NCBI GenBank assembly: GCA_973895155.1
Contig: OZ316891.1
Coordinates: 9,672,001-9,736,000, forward strand
Direction: 5' to 3'
Source of the DNA: Marsupella aquatica
Lineage: Eukaryota; Marchantiophyta
Length of the DNA stretch: 64,000 bases
Made by a program: the position numbers and the translations under genes. The notes beneath the pieces are model-generated. The model did not search any database, had not been told where the DNA came from, and worked only from the letters and a program-made list of their open reading frames with translations. This document shows positions 37,200 through 49,919 of this stretch, piece after piece. Each line of letters begins with the position of its first letter. Positions within the stretch are counted from its first letter, which is position 1.

Positions 37200-37445
37200 A
37201 AAATGATATTCCCATGGACCACAACATTTGTTTTTAGATCCTCATGGACTACATTTCCCAAAATTTGAGTTAAACTGTAGTCATTTGATGTTCATAAATG
37301 AAATAGTTTTTATTTTTGAGGATGTGCTAGAGTAGGTAAGGTACACTTCCATCAACGTGGTGGAGAATCTCTGGCCATTTTTGTTGAATTATTCATCATG
37401 GAGTGCGGAGGGGCAATTTTTTTTGTTTCACTCATTTATGGTGAA
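37200..37445 (+). repeat. Dispersed repeat B, copy 1
   Basis: Shares CCCATGGACCACAA, GATGTTCATAAATG, GA(G/A)GATGTGCTAGAGTA and ATTATTCATCATGGA, in the same order, with the copy at 50950-51140. It is a low-copy interspersed repeat of unknown type. Confidence 0.7.
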
Positions 37446-38166
37446 ATATCTTTATACATAAAGTTGTGCAGCCTCACATTAAATCTCTATTAAGTGTCTG
37501 AGGAGCCTACTAACAAAGAGTGTCCTGGTTTCGGGCTTACCCTTCAGGCCGGAAGAGAGCTGAAGGCAAAAAGTCCATAGATTTTTTTCGCTTTGCATCT
37601 CAACTTGCAGTATGCTTTTTGTGATCTCGGTTTATGATTTAATCGCCATGTATTTAGCTATTAAGCTTCAAAGTTTATGTTTTTATGTGATCGCAACATC
37701 CAAAAGAGACTCTGAATTTTCCGCAGAAGCCGGCTTAAAATATTTCATTTTAGGTGCTTTCTCCTCTGGAATATTATCATTTGGTTGTTCCATGATTATG
37801 GGTTTACTGGAGTTACCAACTTTGAGGAATTAGCTTTGGACCCTGTTCGGTTGGCTGATTCCCCAAAAGCCCGGGATGTCTCTAGGCGTACCTTTCCCAC
37901 TTACAGACCGTTGCCAAGCTTCCACTTGTGAGTCAGTGACTCCCACTGAATATCGGGTTTCGAGCACTGAATGTCTGTTTATAACCATATGGCACTGCTT
38001 CTTTGCTTCGAATTAGAAATGTTAGTTATTTATTTTATGAAGATGGTCAGCAAATCTACCTATAAAATATATATATATATTCAGTTACTTCAAAATTGTT
38101 TGATCAAATACTTGAAATCATTAGTGGGTCTATTAAACCACTAATAGCAATTGTGCCCGCAAGATC
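37446..38166. other. AT-rich DNA, nothing recognised
   Basis: Only short open frames without motifs. Probably old repeat sequence. Confidence 0.4.
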
Positions 38167-38402
38167 TGTTGAGCATAGACGACACTCGCAACAGTAAGCA
38201 CATGACACATCCAACGCGCACGTAATCGACACAAGAGATACGTGGTTCACCTCCTCGAGGCTACATCCACAGGAACACATAAGAGAGTTTTACTGAACTC
38301 TAAGCCCGTCGGCCGTACCAAGTCTCCACAGTGTAAGCTCTCCTCATCTCTCACGTGACTCCATAACAATGAGCCTAAGTTCCACTTATCCAAGCAAACA
38401 TC
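38167..38402 (+). mobile_element. LTR fragment related to the solo LTR at 17329
   Basis: Starts TGTTGAGCATAGAC and continues with ATCCAACGCGCACG, ATACGTGGTTCACCTC, GAGGCTACATCCACAGGAAC and TTTTACTGAACTCTAA, collinear with the copy at 17329-17661. It stops matching after ATCCAAGCAAACA, so the 3' third is lost. Confidence 0.75.
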
Positions 38403-41400
38403 GTTTGGCATATAGTGTGCAATAAAAGATGTTGTTTGGGTAAAGATGTATGTTGTTGATAAATAGATCATGGTGCAAAAGAGATTGTTGAATAACAAAA
38501 TTATCTGTTAAAATGTATTATTGCACAAAAACTTATGTTAAGTGAAAGATATCATTGTGCAAAATACTGGCTAGAGGAGCCACAAAAGTTCCCTTTTCTT
38601 TTTTCTCCTTGCACAAAAAATATTCTTGAATAAAAAATGTCATTGCACAAAAGATTGGCTATGACAACCACAAAAGTATAACAAAATGAGAGGCATCGGT
38701 TTTTCTTTTTTTCTTTTTTTCAACCTTTTTCCTCTTCGGTTCCTTTTAAATCTTAACCTCCCCCTTTCCCCCATTTCACTGTTTTTGGTTTTCTCTTTTT
38801 CTCATTCAGCATCACTCCACTTGCTCGTCGGCCCCCCGTCTCCTCACCCATGTAACATTAGAGCCCTTCGAGGGGCTGCCCTACATTGTGTCCCCCTCTC
38901 CCGACACCTTGTCATCAATGCCTGTGCCATGCGCTTCACTATGTCTTTGGGCCTTATTACTTATGTTTTCTGACATTGAAAATGACAGTGCAAATAACTA
39001 TAAAAATCACCACAAATAATGGGAGAATAGTTTTTTATTGATTTGTGTATGCAATACCCTATTGACTAAAATATGATTAAATAAACTTCTTTTACCAGTA
39101 TTATACAAAACTATGCAGCACACAATGTTGAGTATGTATAATACTTGCATGTGAGTATGTACAATACTTCCTTGCATGGATCGTGGAGGGAGTATTGCCT
39201 TGATCCTTGTAGTAAAGTTTTTCGCATTTTTGATGGTGTATGGTGTGATTATTTCTTGCTTGTCTTGGACAATTGTGTAACTTTTTGTGAGACACTAAAC
39301 TCAATTCACACTATGGTTTTATTACTTACCTTTGACCATATTTTTTAATTTTATGCCCTGAAAATTTGAATGACTAGCTAGCACTCTAAAAAGTGGCGCA
39401 CCTTGTATTATAGTCTTTAATATCTAACCTGGCCCAACTTCAGTCCAGACGGTATCAAAACCCTTCAAGAAAAAATCCTGCCAAGCCTACCACCCGGGTC
39501 GTCAGTTTACTTTGGCCAACATGAAACAATTGTTTCCACCAAGAAACTTTACAGATATTGGCACATTTGTGTCCCTATGTTTTTCTCAAAGAAAATGTGA
39601 AGATTTCTGTCGAATGTTGTCACATTGAACCATTGGTGACAGATTTCAATTTTTGGCTTTGTTTTTGCCTCAATGTAGATTGGGAGAGCTCAGGAGAGAA
39701 TGACAAAGACATTGGGCATTGATTAGCTCTTAAACAGTTTCAGATTGAGGCATTGTTTGCCATCCTACAATTGTTTTCAGCCCGGTTTTCCGCCCTCCTA
39801 ATATGAGACACAAAACTATTACTTAGGGTTTTGACTCAATCTTGGCTGGGTTAACTAAACTAAATGCCCTAGAGTTAACATGAGTTAACTATACTCTTCA
39901 TGAAGGGATAACCCTCTTTGTATCACATGAAGAGAGTTCAAAGTCAAAACCTCAAAGAGATATTTTAGATTTTCTGTCGGAGGGTTTGTCTACTATGAGT
40001 ATTTATTTGCGCCCCGATTTGCGCAAGACAACGCACGGGGGGTTTGTTTTCCACAAGTATTTATTCGCACGAGATGACGCTCAAACGTGAAAAAAGGGTT
40101 GGGGGCACATGGGGTTGAGGGGGCCTAGAGGGCACATTGCAGCCCCTGGGGAGATTTGAAAAATTCCCACATAGCCTTTACAAGGGCTGCAAGAATTTAG
40201 GGGAAATATACTTTTCTAACAATCCTGGTTTTGCAAAAAAGTTGAGATTTTTGTTTGGCAAACAGATTTTGGGACAAGGTCCAGCATTTTCTAGGGTACC
40301 TAGAAATTCTCTTGGATGTTAATTTCAGTCACTTTCAGTTTTTGGTCATTTTGTAGTTGATGATGTCATGCTATCATATGCTGTTGTGCTAATTTGGATG
40401 AAATTGAAAAGCTGCAAAGTGATGTTTGGCACTTCAAGGTCCTAGGGGTGTACAATGGTTGCTCCAAAAGTTACTAGTGCAAAATAGAAGGTGAAGAAAT
40501 TTACAGGCTACAATAATTTTACCTTATGCCAAGTTCAAATGCAAGATTTTAAGGTAGTTGGGACATGTTGAATTTCATTCATGCTAAAGGTCCATGCTTA
40601 ACGTGCCCTTGGCATTTCTATGTCCATACAATGCACATAACATTCTATATAATCCATGCAAAATGTTACAAAAGTCTGAAATAGTTTGTTTCTACCCATG
40701 ACCATTCAAACATTTGTCAATTAAATAGGAAATTCAAACATTTTACTGAATATTTTTAAGAACTAAATAAAATAAATTTAAGGGGAAATTCGTGAAACCC
40801 CACAGCAAGGGATCAGTGAGAGACAACATTTGAACACCTAACACTAGACCTAGAAGTGTCAACTCAAGTGAGCTTGCCTACCACCAGGCCTCTTTGGGTC
40901 TTTTAGTGAAAACTTTGACATATCCATCACAACTCATCCAAAAATTGTGTTTTTTGTTACCTCTTTGTTTGCTTATTTGAAGTGTTACTTTTTATTTCCA
41001 TGGTTCTTACTGGTACGGGCCGTACTATTTTTCTTTACCTTGTACTGAACCTAAATAATTAGGTTTGGTTGTTTTTGAACAACTAACTTTTCGTGTCTGT
41101 AACAATGATACGTGGTTGCGCAACAATATACTTTGGAAGTAGCTTCCTATGGGATATAGCTTCCGCAGCAATAGTAAAGTCTATAAACACGTTTTTCTCA
41201 TGCATTGAGTAACTATGCATGCACAAAACGTAGAAGTCACTAAAGTATATTGGTAAAACATAAAATTTTAGAATATAATACTCTGTTACGTGCATTCAGT
41301 AGATGCGCAAAATCAATATACAATCACAAATACGAACAGTACTTCCACTCAAATCTTGGGCCAAGAGCCCACTCTGAAGTTTGTATTTGTGCTTGTCACA

Positions 41401-41939
41401 TTTCACTTCGCCTAAGATTACTAGAATGCAGTTACTTGAGTTGTGGGAATAAGGTGATATTTTTGATTTTGAACTTGAAACAAAAATTGATCACTATTGC
41501 CAAAAAATCTATGTTGAGTGAAAACTAGAAAAAGCAAAGTCAAATGTGATTAGGGTGGCTCTATGAGAGATTGGGCCACTTTGACTTTTTTTCCTGGTGT
41601 CATACATGTGATAAGGGCCATCCATTTGGAAGAAAGTGCTCTTACCTAACTTGTTGCTCATGTTACATGGAATGGAGTGGGGCCCAATTTTGGTTTATGG
41701 GGAGCACTTTTTGTCCCACATTTTAGATCACGTTTTGGATATCTCTTAATCTGGTAACTTGATACATTCCTATTTGAGTATTTTACACTAAAAGTAGTCA
41801 CACATGCCCCTCATCATATCTTCTCAAAAGAGCCATAGCCAAAGAATTATGTGACTTTCAGGTGAAGTGGGTTACCAGCTTATCTCTTAGCAAAAGATTG
41901 TACTTTGCATTACAAGTCATTCGGCCATAAAATGATTCC
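38403..41939. other. AT-rich repeat-like DNA, no gene recognised
   Basis: No gene is supported. Local features are a T-rich tract near 38700-38720 and a duplicated phrase (GGGTTTGT.T..C.A..AGTATTTATT) near 39984 and 40040. Open frames are short and lack motifs. Confidence 0.4.
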
Positions 41940-42234
41940 AAAACTCTTCTCTAGCCAGTGTCCATTATAGCATGCTCATCCGGAACATGCTTAACTTTTT
42001 GTCCGGTAGTGTTGTGTAAGTGGATAAAATAAGAGAGTAAACCTAGAATACATATTAAATGTGAATGGGATAAAATAATATAAATAAAGCACATGCAAAT
42101 AAAAGCACATAGAGACCAATGAAAGTACAAATAAATTTTATGACACAAAGATGCTAAGAGTTGTGCACTTACTTCAATGTGCCTTATAACACTCATTTCA
42201 ATAAAAACCATAAATTTAGGAAAGAAAGCCATGA
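41940..42234 (+). repeat. Dispersed repeat A, 5' part, interrupted by a LINE insertion
   Basis: Matches copies near 51900 and 58940 in order: CACATGCAAATAAAAG, AAGTACA, AAGAGTTGTGCAC, AAAACCATAAATTTAGGAAA. The match stops at CCATGA (42229-42234). The rest of the repeat resumes at 48070 (CATGAGGGGAACTTAA), so one copy was split by the 42235-48069 insertion. Confidence 0.75.
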
Positions 42235-42612
42235 AGTATTCCGGCTACCTTGGACCTCCACCCTGATTGGGTTGTCCTCTAGGTTAATGTCTCTAAGAGC
42301 ATTCCCACCGGTCTCGCTAAATGCCCGGTATCAATGGTAGTAGCGGAGGCTTTTCAATGTTTGTTGTGTTGCATCTCAAAAACCTTGTCTCATACCCCAC
42401 CCGAACGGTATCTAGTGCCCTGTACCACCAGCAACATAGTCAAAGGGTAGTCAACTACAGTTCGAGCAGTGAGCTTCGCGCTCAATAGGGCAATGTCAAA
42501 CACGTCGGAATTGGGCTCTTGTTTGAACTTTCAACGCACAATTTTGAATGTCTGAAATTAAAACTCCTGATTCAAAGCTGAACTTGAAAGGCGTTGAGCT
42601 GTCAACCTTGCA

Positions 42613-43990
42613 TTGCTGTCAATTGAAGACCTTCAGTCAATTGACAATATACTCAAATCATGGAGAAAAAAATTGATGAAGCAGATTGAGGAGGGCAAGA
42701 GGGATTTCGATCAAGACATAGAGGCCTGGGAGCAAATCAGTATGTCTGGGCCACTCTCAATAATGGACTACGCCAAGAGAAAGTATAGGGTTGCAAATCG
42801 CAGAGGGGGATCAAGGCCAGGAAAGAGTAAAAATCTTGATAGAGAGAGACAGAAGGGGCATGAATGTATCTGGAGAGATTGTTTTTCAGAGAATCCCATC
42901 TACACAGACAGACATTTTTGAAGGAGATATTGGATGAGAAAGCCCCTTTTTTGGAAAATTCACAATGCAGTGATTGTGGCAGATGTCTACTTTGTTCAAA
43001 GAAGAGATGTTGTAGGCGTTCTTGGTCTATCATCAATTCAACAAATGACTGCTACCATTCGTATGCTTGCACTTGGGATTTCTGGGGATGCCCTTGATGA
43101 ATACATTCGAATTGTAGAGAGCACGACTATGGAGTCCTTGAAAAGATTTTTTGTGCAATTCGGATTGCATTTGAGACTGAATATCTAAGGCAACCAACAA
43201 GGGTTGACATGGAGAAGCAATTCAATGTCAATGAGGCCTGTGGATTCCTGGAATGTTTGCTAGCTTGGACTGTATGCACTATATCTGGAAAATTTGTCCT
43301 GTTGGATGGCAGGGCCTTTTTACAAATAAGGACGGTGATAAATCTAATGTGCTTGAGGCAATAGCAGGCCAATCCTTGTGGACCTGGCACACATACTTTG
43401 GGCTCCTGGGATGCAATAACGACCTCAATGTCTTGGATCACTCACCTTTAGTAAATAATTTCCTGAGGAGTGAAGCTGATACAATTGGCTTCACAATGAA
43501 TGACAAGCAGTATCACCGCTACTACCTTCTAGTTGATGGTATTTACTTGGATTGGTCCATATTTATTTCTAGTGTAAAGCACACATCCACAGGGTGATGC
43601 GAAGAAATGGTTTGCCAAGTGTCAAGAAGGAGCACGAAAAGATGTCGAGAGAGCTTTTGGGGTACTTCAACAGAGATGGGCAATTGTGAGAAATCCAGTT
43701 TGAATGCACCACCAAAATGACATAAAGGATGCCCTTCTAGCTTTTGTAATCCTTCATAACATGATAATTGAGGATGAGAGACATGAGCATTTGCCGGCCG
43801 ATTGGGATCAATGTGAGAGAGCGCACTTTCTACACAAGGGAGATTACTACCGACTACTGATTGGTATCAGTACCTTGCTGCCACTCGAGTGATTGAAGAT
43901 GCTGAAACTCATTATATGTTGAGGAATGACCTCATTGCACATCTCTGGGATTTGAAAGGAAAGGGGCATCGTTTTCAATACGTAGGAAAC
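42613..43990 (+). pseudogene. Broken PIF/Harbinger transposase
   Basis: Transposase pieces lie in different frames: about 42613-42921, 42934-43188, 43253-43597 and 43600-43900. Family blocks are ASLDCMHY (first catalytic D), LGCNNDLNVLDHSPL, YYLLVDGIY (second D) and KDVERAFGVLQ (catalytic E), then DALLAFVILHNMIIEDER. All three acidic residues survive but frameshifts and stops separate them. This is the plant HARBI1/ALP1-like branch, distinct from the transposase at 20534. Confidence 0.85.
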
Positions 43991-44579
43991 CAGGATTGAT
44001 TGTAGGGCAGCATGCAATTCAATTCCAATCTTATTTTCAAATCTAATCTCACTTTAATAAAGCGACAAATTGACCTCAAGTGCACAAATATAGCAGACAA
44101 CACTTGTATCGTGTATATGCCTTGCAAATTTTATTTAGCAATTGTTTTGTACAAAATCAGGTTGTTGACATTGGTGGATGGAGTCTAACTAAAATCCAAG
44201 ACTAAAATTTCCTGCTCCAATTGACTTCAAGAAAAAATATTCAGGTAGCTAGGCTGCCAGAGTGAGAGTCTTCGTCACATTCTGGCGACTATGCCACATC
44301 CACTAGGTGCACAATGGGGCCATAATTTTGAACCGTGTGAGGGGGAATCGGTACTCAGGGGTCTCACTATATAGATGCCTCCCCATCACCTGCGACATTT
44401 TTAGGCCTCAGAGCCCCTAAAATGTAAGAATTCTTAAAAACAATTTACCCCTATAAAGTGGGAATATTCTGAGAATATTCCAAAATTTGGTTATAAGGAC
44501 CCTAATGTTCTTATAAGTCCCAAAATTAGATTTAAAAGACCCTATTGTTCTTCTCATAAAATTCTCAAGTCTTCCCTTC

Positions 44580-45560
44580 AAACCAATAAAATGACCTTAT
44601 ACTTCGTCGCACGTGATATGCTATTTTTGTGGAAGTAAACCCCCAAGAATCGGTAGAGCTGTTCTTGAGGCAGTTCTTCGAATGGCCCTAGATGCATTCT
44701 CTGCCTCTGCCTGGTCCTCCATCTCAATTTGTTTTTTGAACTTCTCCATATTCCTCGCTCTTTGAATCCTAAAAAACTCTTGACATTCAGGATCAAAAGT
44801 TGCTACTCTCATTGTGAACAGTTTTGAAGATTTTGTTCCTCCATGAGCTTGATTCACTTGGCATTAAGTAAAGCCGTGTCATGTTGTGCATAAGTAGCAT
44901 GCAATTCTGAAAGAAAAATCTTCCGCTTTCAATTTCTTTGCAGCCTTGTTGCTGATCGGTCTCACCTGCCCAAAGCTTCTACCTTCTTTTGGGCCTGTAG
45001 TGTCTGAGGAAGAGTTTACATTGTTGTCAATAATGTCTCTAGCGGTGCTGCTTGGTTGGGCGTTCTCGTTCTCTATTGTCCCCCTTCCGTTTCCCTTCCC
45101 CTTCCCCTTCCCTTTTTGTGCCATGTCGTCCACCGTAATCGCAAATCGAGGGCAGTCTTTCAAAAGCTCCCAACAATCCAAGTTGATGAATGGTTTTCCC
45201 TTTGGCTGCTTGGCAGCATATAGCTCCTTCGCCTTCGTCAAAATTTCCTCATCATTTGCGCCAGAGATGTGCAGGTCTAGCACTGTAGCATATGTGCCAG
45301 AAAATTTTGTCACATCATGTTTCAAATCACCCCATTTGCTCTCCAATGATCTTGTACCTCTTTCTTCTGTTGTTTGAGGTCAATGTGAGTTGTAGTGCTG
45401 AGCCACACGATCCCAAAATGCCTGATTCCTTTGCGTTACACCAACAATTGGATCCTACGAGATATGCATCCAAGAAATGGATAGTTGCTTCAGCTTGGCA
45501 TTGGAAAATTCTGCCCTCAAGATTTGCCCGATTATGCCATGTTGCAGGTCCACAAGGAAA
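44580..45560 (-). pseudogene. Broken Harbinger accessory gene (NAM-associated/Myb-like)
   Basis: Minus-strand relic of the element's second gene. Recognisable blocks in order are RNQAFWDRVAQHYN, RSLESKWGDLKHDVTKFSGTY, LYAAKQPKGKPFINLDCWELL, RPISNKAAKKLK and QEFFRIQRARNMEKF. These match the NAM-associated C-terminal type of plant trihelix proteins carried by such elements. A stop follows HYNSH, and the ATG and the 3' region are disrupted. Confidence 0.75.
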
Positions 45561-45920
45561 GAATGTATAGGACAAGCACGCGGAGCAACAATTGCACACA
45601 GAGATCCAGAAAGCACCGTGCATCTCGGACTTCTTCTACTTTTGTACCACATTCGGCAAAAATATCAATGGCCAAAGTTGGACCAGATCGTCCCAAATGG
45701 TTCAACATCTGCCGTGGATCCTTGATGGTGTGTAGTGGTGGAGGAGTTTGGTGCCCGCCAGATTCAATCATTTTTGGCGGAGCGTGCTCAAGTTCTGGCG
45801 GGCCCGGTGTTCAAAATTAGTGTTGGCGGGCTACGGTGGGGCATGAAAAAACGAGTTGGTGGTCCCCTCTCACTAAAGTCGTTGCAAGTTGGGCAATTTA
45901 ATGGGCCAGAGGGAATGCTC

Positions 45921-47790
45921 TAATTATGCTTTCAATATGGTTTCTCAGGCAGCAATTTTTTGTGCTTTGAGGGCGGCGGATCCAGACATCCAGTCCCTTA
46001 TCCCCTTTGTCTGTTGTTTTATGGAATCAAGGCCCCCCTCTTCTATAGTCATCACACCTCTACAAGAGTGTATACCAGTAACTCTTTCTTCTGGATAAGG
46101 TACACGTCAGGCTGACCCTTTGGGTGGGCCTTGTTTTGCTATTGCCCATTTTACAACTTTACGGGAAGCCTCCGCGAACCACCCCCAGTGTATCTTCCCC
46201 TCCCTTTTAGATGACACATCATTGGTCCCCCCACTACGGTTACTTCTGCCCTCGCCACCCTTTCCACCCATTTGTTGGGCCTCAGTTTACGGGTTCAGCC
46301 TATGAAGAGTCGTGCATGGAGTCCAGCTGGGTTACCCTCTGATCTTGCGCTTCCCCCTGGGTTCTTACGTCCAGCTGACGGTCTTTGGGTCCTTGGCTAC
46401 CGTCTCCTTTTGCTCATCTTTCATTGATGACGCTCTATAGGCTGCCTTAGTCCCTACTCCTATGCTCCCTAAGTTAGCAGATTCTCAGGCAGCATTTGGG
46501 TTGTTGTTGAGATGCATCGACCCTCGCATGTCCTATTTGGCTTGGACATATCCCCCTACCGAGGATCTTTATCTATACCTCCAAGCGTTTGATGTCTCCA
46601 TTTGTGAGACTTTGGCCTCTCTTTTAGGGCTAGGTACTTTGCTCTCATCTCCGTGGCTTCATTGACAGCTCAATCTTTCTATTTCTCAGGGTGGTTTTGG
46701 GCTTACTCCCATTGAGCGCCTTGCACCTTTGGCCTTTTTGGGCGCGTGGGTGGCCACCTTCTCATTGTTGGCAGATTGTTTCCTTATTGAGGATCAACCT
46801 TTTTTACCTTGTGTCTCTCATGGGGGTAGAGGAGGGTTCCCTCCCATTTCAGGTTCATTTGCGCACGGCGCGGTCATCATTACCAGATCTTGTCCGAGTT
46901 GCATTACTTTAATTTCAGGAGTTTTTATCCTTGGACCTCGTCCATCTTCAGGCAGACCTTGTTGGGCGTACGCACGCTTTCACCCTCTCCAACATCCTCA
47001 CCAAGGCACCTCACACAGACCAAGCTCGGATTCGTTCTTTCGGAGGGAAGAGCGCAAGAGGATGGCTTCAGGCCAATCCAGTCATTCCTCACCTGTGAAT
47101 GTTTTCAGCGGAGTTTGCAACAGCCATGCATCTTTGTATGGGCTTGCCCCACCCACTTCTTGCTGGTTTACCTCCTTGCACTTGTGGGAAGCCTTGTGAT
47201 GCCACAGGTGTCCATCTTTTTTGGTGTAGTTTGGGAGGCAAAACCATTCTTTTCATGATGTTGTGAGAGATGCAACTGCTCAGGTTCTCTCTGGTTCTTT
47301 GGTCTGCACGCGGCGGGAGGTGGTGCTCAAGTTACCTGGTCCTTCATCATAGTGGTTACGGGTGGATCTTACCACGGTCCGTGAGGGTCAACATACTTTG
47401 GCAAATGTAGTGGTGGTAAACCCATTGCGCCAAGACATCATTGGGACAACGGCAACAACGACAGGGGCAACAACATCACGAGCAGCAACAACAAAGGAGA
47501 CCAAACATGCTGCATGAGCTTCATCTGATAGCTTCCTCCCCCTCGCTCTTGAGATATTTGGGCATCTCGATCATCAGTTTGACGGGCTTCTTTGACAAGC
47601 TGCTCGGGATGTTCATGGCTGGATGGGTCCCACCAAAAACCCTGCTATCTGTTTTGACCACACACTTTTGCCAGCGCATTTTAGTTACCTTACAGCATGC
47701 TCAAGCTCGGGCCATCTATCGTCAATCTCTGACAGTGGGTGTTAGTGTGATTCCGCAACGGCTAGCCCCCTAGAGGTCATTCCAGTCCCA
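45921..47790 (+). pseudogene. LINE-like reverse transcriptase remnant
   Basis: Begins in RT motif A (NYAFNMVSQAAIF). It continues through GTRQADPLGGPCFAIAHF (about 46099-46152), a LLDDTS active-site variant near 46205, and the connection region SISQGGFGLTPIERLAPLAF near 46680. A C-terminal cysteine cluster (CGKPCDATGVHLFWC, about 47184) and a tail near 47540-47740 follow. Stops and frameshifts occur throughout, so it is inactive. The first few codons of the fragment lie left of the Harbinger at 42238-42296 (YLDLHPDWVVL). Confidence 0.8.
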
Positions 47791-48069
47791 CTTGCCGATT
47801 TAGTTTTGACATTTGATGTATGCCATTAGCTTTTTGCCACATTTGCTAGGAATGATGAGGACCTTGGTCCATTTGCGATAATTTTTGTTCCTCTTTCTTG
47901 GTTTATAGGGTTTCCTTTTGCTCACTTCTTTTAGTTCCTCTTTCTTGGTTTTTAGGTGTTTTCGTTTGCTCCCTTCTTTTGCGTTTGGTTTGTCCACTTG
48001 GGACCTCTCTTGTTTTTTCTTTTGTACTCTGTTTGGTCCTTTTGTGTAAAAAGTATGTATATATTTTCT

Positions 48070-48390
48070 CATGAGGGGAACTTAAGACACAATGTGTTGA
48101 TGTTACTTAGAATCATTCCTCTAATTCATGAGAGTACTTAAAAGTGATAGAAAATGAAGCCCATGGTTTCTCTCTAGGACATAAAAAAGTTTAAAAATTA
48201 AGGGGGCTGCCAAAATAAATTCAAAATACTATAGAATACCAAAAATTAAAGGGGTCCAAAAATGTATTCAAATTCTAAATGATACAAAGGATGCCCCTTT
48301 TTAAGGTAGGTTCAAATAAAAATATATGACACAAAATTGTGAATAAGACAAAACATGAAAATTGTATTCACCACATATCATCATTATGGA
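48070..48390 (+). repeat. Dispersed repeat A, 3' part of the split copy
   Basis: Continues the copy begun at 41940: CATGAGGGGAACTTAAGACA, AATTCAAAATACT, ATTAAAGGGGTCC, GAATAAGACAAAA. It matches 52041-52330 and 59269-59560 in order. Confidence 0.72.
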
Positions 48391-49919
48391 ATTACAATGC
48401 TATGTCCACTATTTTTAGGATGAGCTTATAAACTACGGTAGCTTTGGTAAGAAAGCATTCAAACCGCCCCCAAGATAGTGGAAAGCCACCCCAAAGATTG
48501 AGTTTAGTTTCTGGCTTGCCTAAAAGTGCACTATTCTTCATGGGACTACGGTAATTCGTGACCAAACATAAAAAGCTGACAGAACCGAGACGAGCTAACG
48601 AGCTTCGGTTATGTCAATTTAACAAGTACTGTACTCTTGATGTATGTGGTATCACGATTCATCATGACAGTCCAGCTGTCGTCGGTGGACGTGGTACGAT
48701 ATAGTTGGGATGTAGTAGTTTGGCCTTGACAAGACTGGTAAGATATTTATTTATTTTGGCACGAAAGAAGGACTGGTGAGATATTATTATTATGAGAAGA
48801 AGTCAGAACTCAGAAGAGATCAAAACTCAAAGGAGTATGTCCCAAGTCCCAACCAGCCAACCTGCTTCTGCAGCCGTCAGCAGCGACTAATCTGTAAATT
48901 AAAGCAGAGCCAGTTCCATTATTTACCATCTGTAAACACCCACCTGTCCGGATATACGGTGTGGGACGAGCATTCTGCATTATGGCGCCATTTGCTGGCT
49001 AGAATTTCGTGCTGAAGTGTTGCACCCACTACCCATAATGTCCCTTTGACCTTGACTAAATATAACAGAATCGCCCTTTTACCTCTATGAACTCTATGAA
49101 TTGTAGTGTTGGGTGACAACGACCTTCCTGCGCAGCATTTTGCAACAACAAAACTGAGCCGGGTGCACACTGCTTGGAAAGAAAAACAAGGTTTCCGTTA
49201 AAATGTGTAGAAACAGTTCAAAGGAATATGAAATTTAATCATTGCATGTTCGCCTAAAATTGTTTTTGAGTAGCTGAGCTGCTTACAAAGTCTCTTGGGA
49301 CAATTTAAGTTGCGCATGTTTACTTTTTGAGTAGCTGAGCTGCTCAGCAAGCGTCCTGAGATTTTGAGTCCTGCATGTTTACTGGGGAGTGTCAACAAGC
49401 CTACGGTTTCTAGTTCATGATTCGTGCTTCTAAGATGGGGAGATTTTTGTTTGTTATCTAATTTTGATGGAATTTTCAAGATATCAGTTTGAAGAGTTCA
49501 ATTTTTTTGTTTGTTTCTGTTTATCTTGCAAGGATTAATTTACTCATTATTAACTTTGAGAGTCCCAATTCATTCCAATTGTTAAGATTAAATAATATGT
49601 ACCATGACTAGTTGCTAACTTGGAGCTGAATAAAGAGAGGTACATTTTGTCAAAATGAGATAATATGGCACGTAATTACAAGCACCCAGCTACAAAAGAA
49701 AATCACACTAGAGTGATCCTATGATGAAGACTTCTATATATGCCAGTTGCTCCTACCTATTAAGTGGTTTGGTGAACACCTACATTAACTCCTACAATAC
49801 ACAGTTGTGACACTTTTAGAGTGGTCCTCATTCAAATTTGCAGGGCACAAAAATTAAAAAATCTGACCAAGAGAAGGAATAAACCAAAATTGAATTATAT
49901 TTAGTGTCAAATTTGCAGG
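48391..49919. other. Intergenic DNA, nothing recognised
   Basis: No gene is supported. A duplicated phrase GAGTAGCTGAGCTGCT occurs near 49267 and 49328. Confidence 0.4.

Larger units (their letters stand above)
42297..45920. mobile_element. Decayed PIF/Harbinger transposon, 3624 bp
   Basis: Imperfect TIRs start GAGCATTCCC at 42297 and end GGGAATGCTC at 45920, with further similarity inward (TAAAT..CC). Both ends are flanked by TAA (42294-42296 and 45921-45923), the canonical target. Removing the element and one TAA restores the reverse-transcriptase frame across the site. Inside are a broken transposase (plus) and a broken NAM-associated-type accessory gene (minus), convergent as in the intact element at 18014. 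Confidence 0.88.
42235..48069 (+). mobile_element. 5'-truncated LINE-like element, split by a Harbinger insertion
   Basis: Flanked by CATGA at 42230-42234 and 48070-48074, a plausible target duplication. Without the nested Harbinger it is about 2.2 kb. It begins just before reverse-transcriptase motif A, the 5' truncation expected of LINEs, and ends in AT-rich DNA (GTATGTATATATTTT). The host repeat continues on both sides. Confidence 0.75.

Noticed and set aside
46691-47258. Long plus-strand open frames that could be read as new genes
   Set aside because: They are frame fragments of the LINE-like reverse transcriptase, as shown by RT motifs before and after them.
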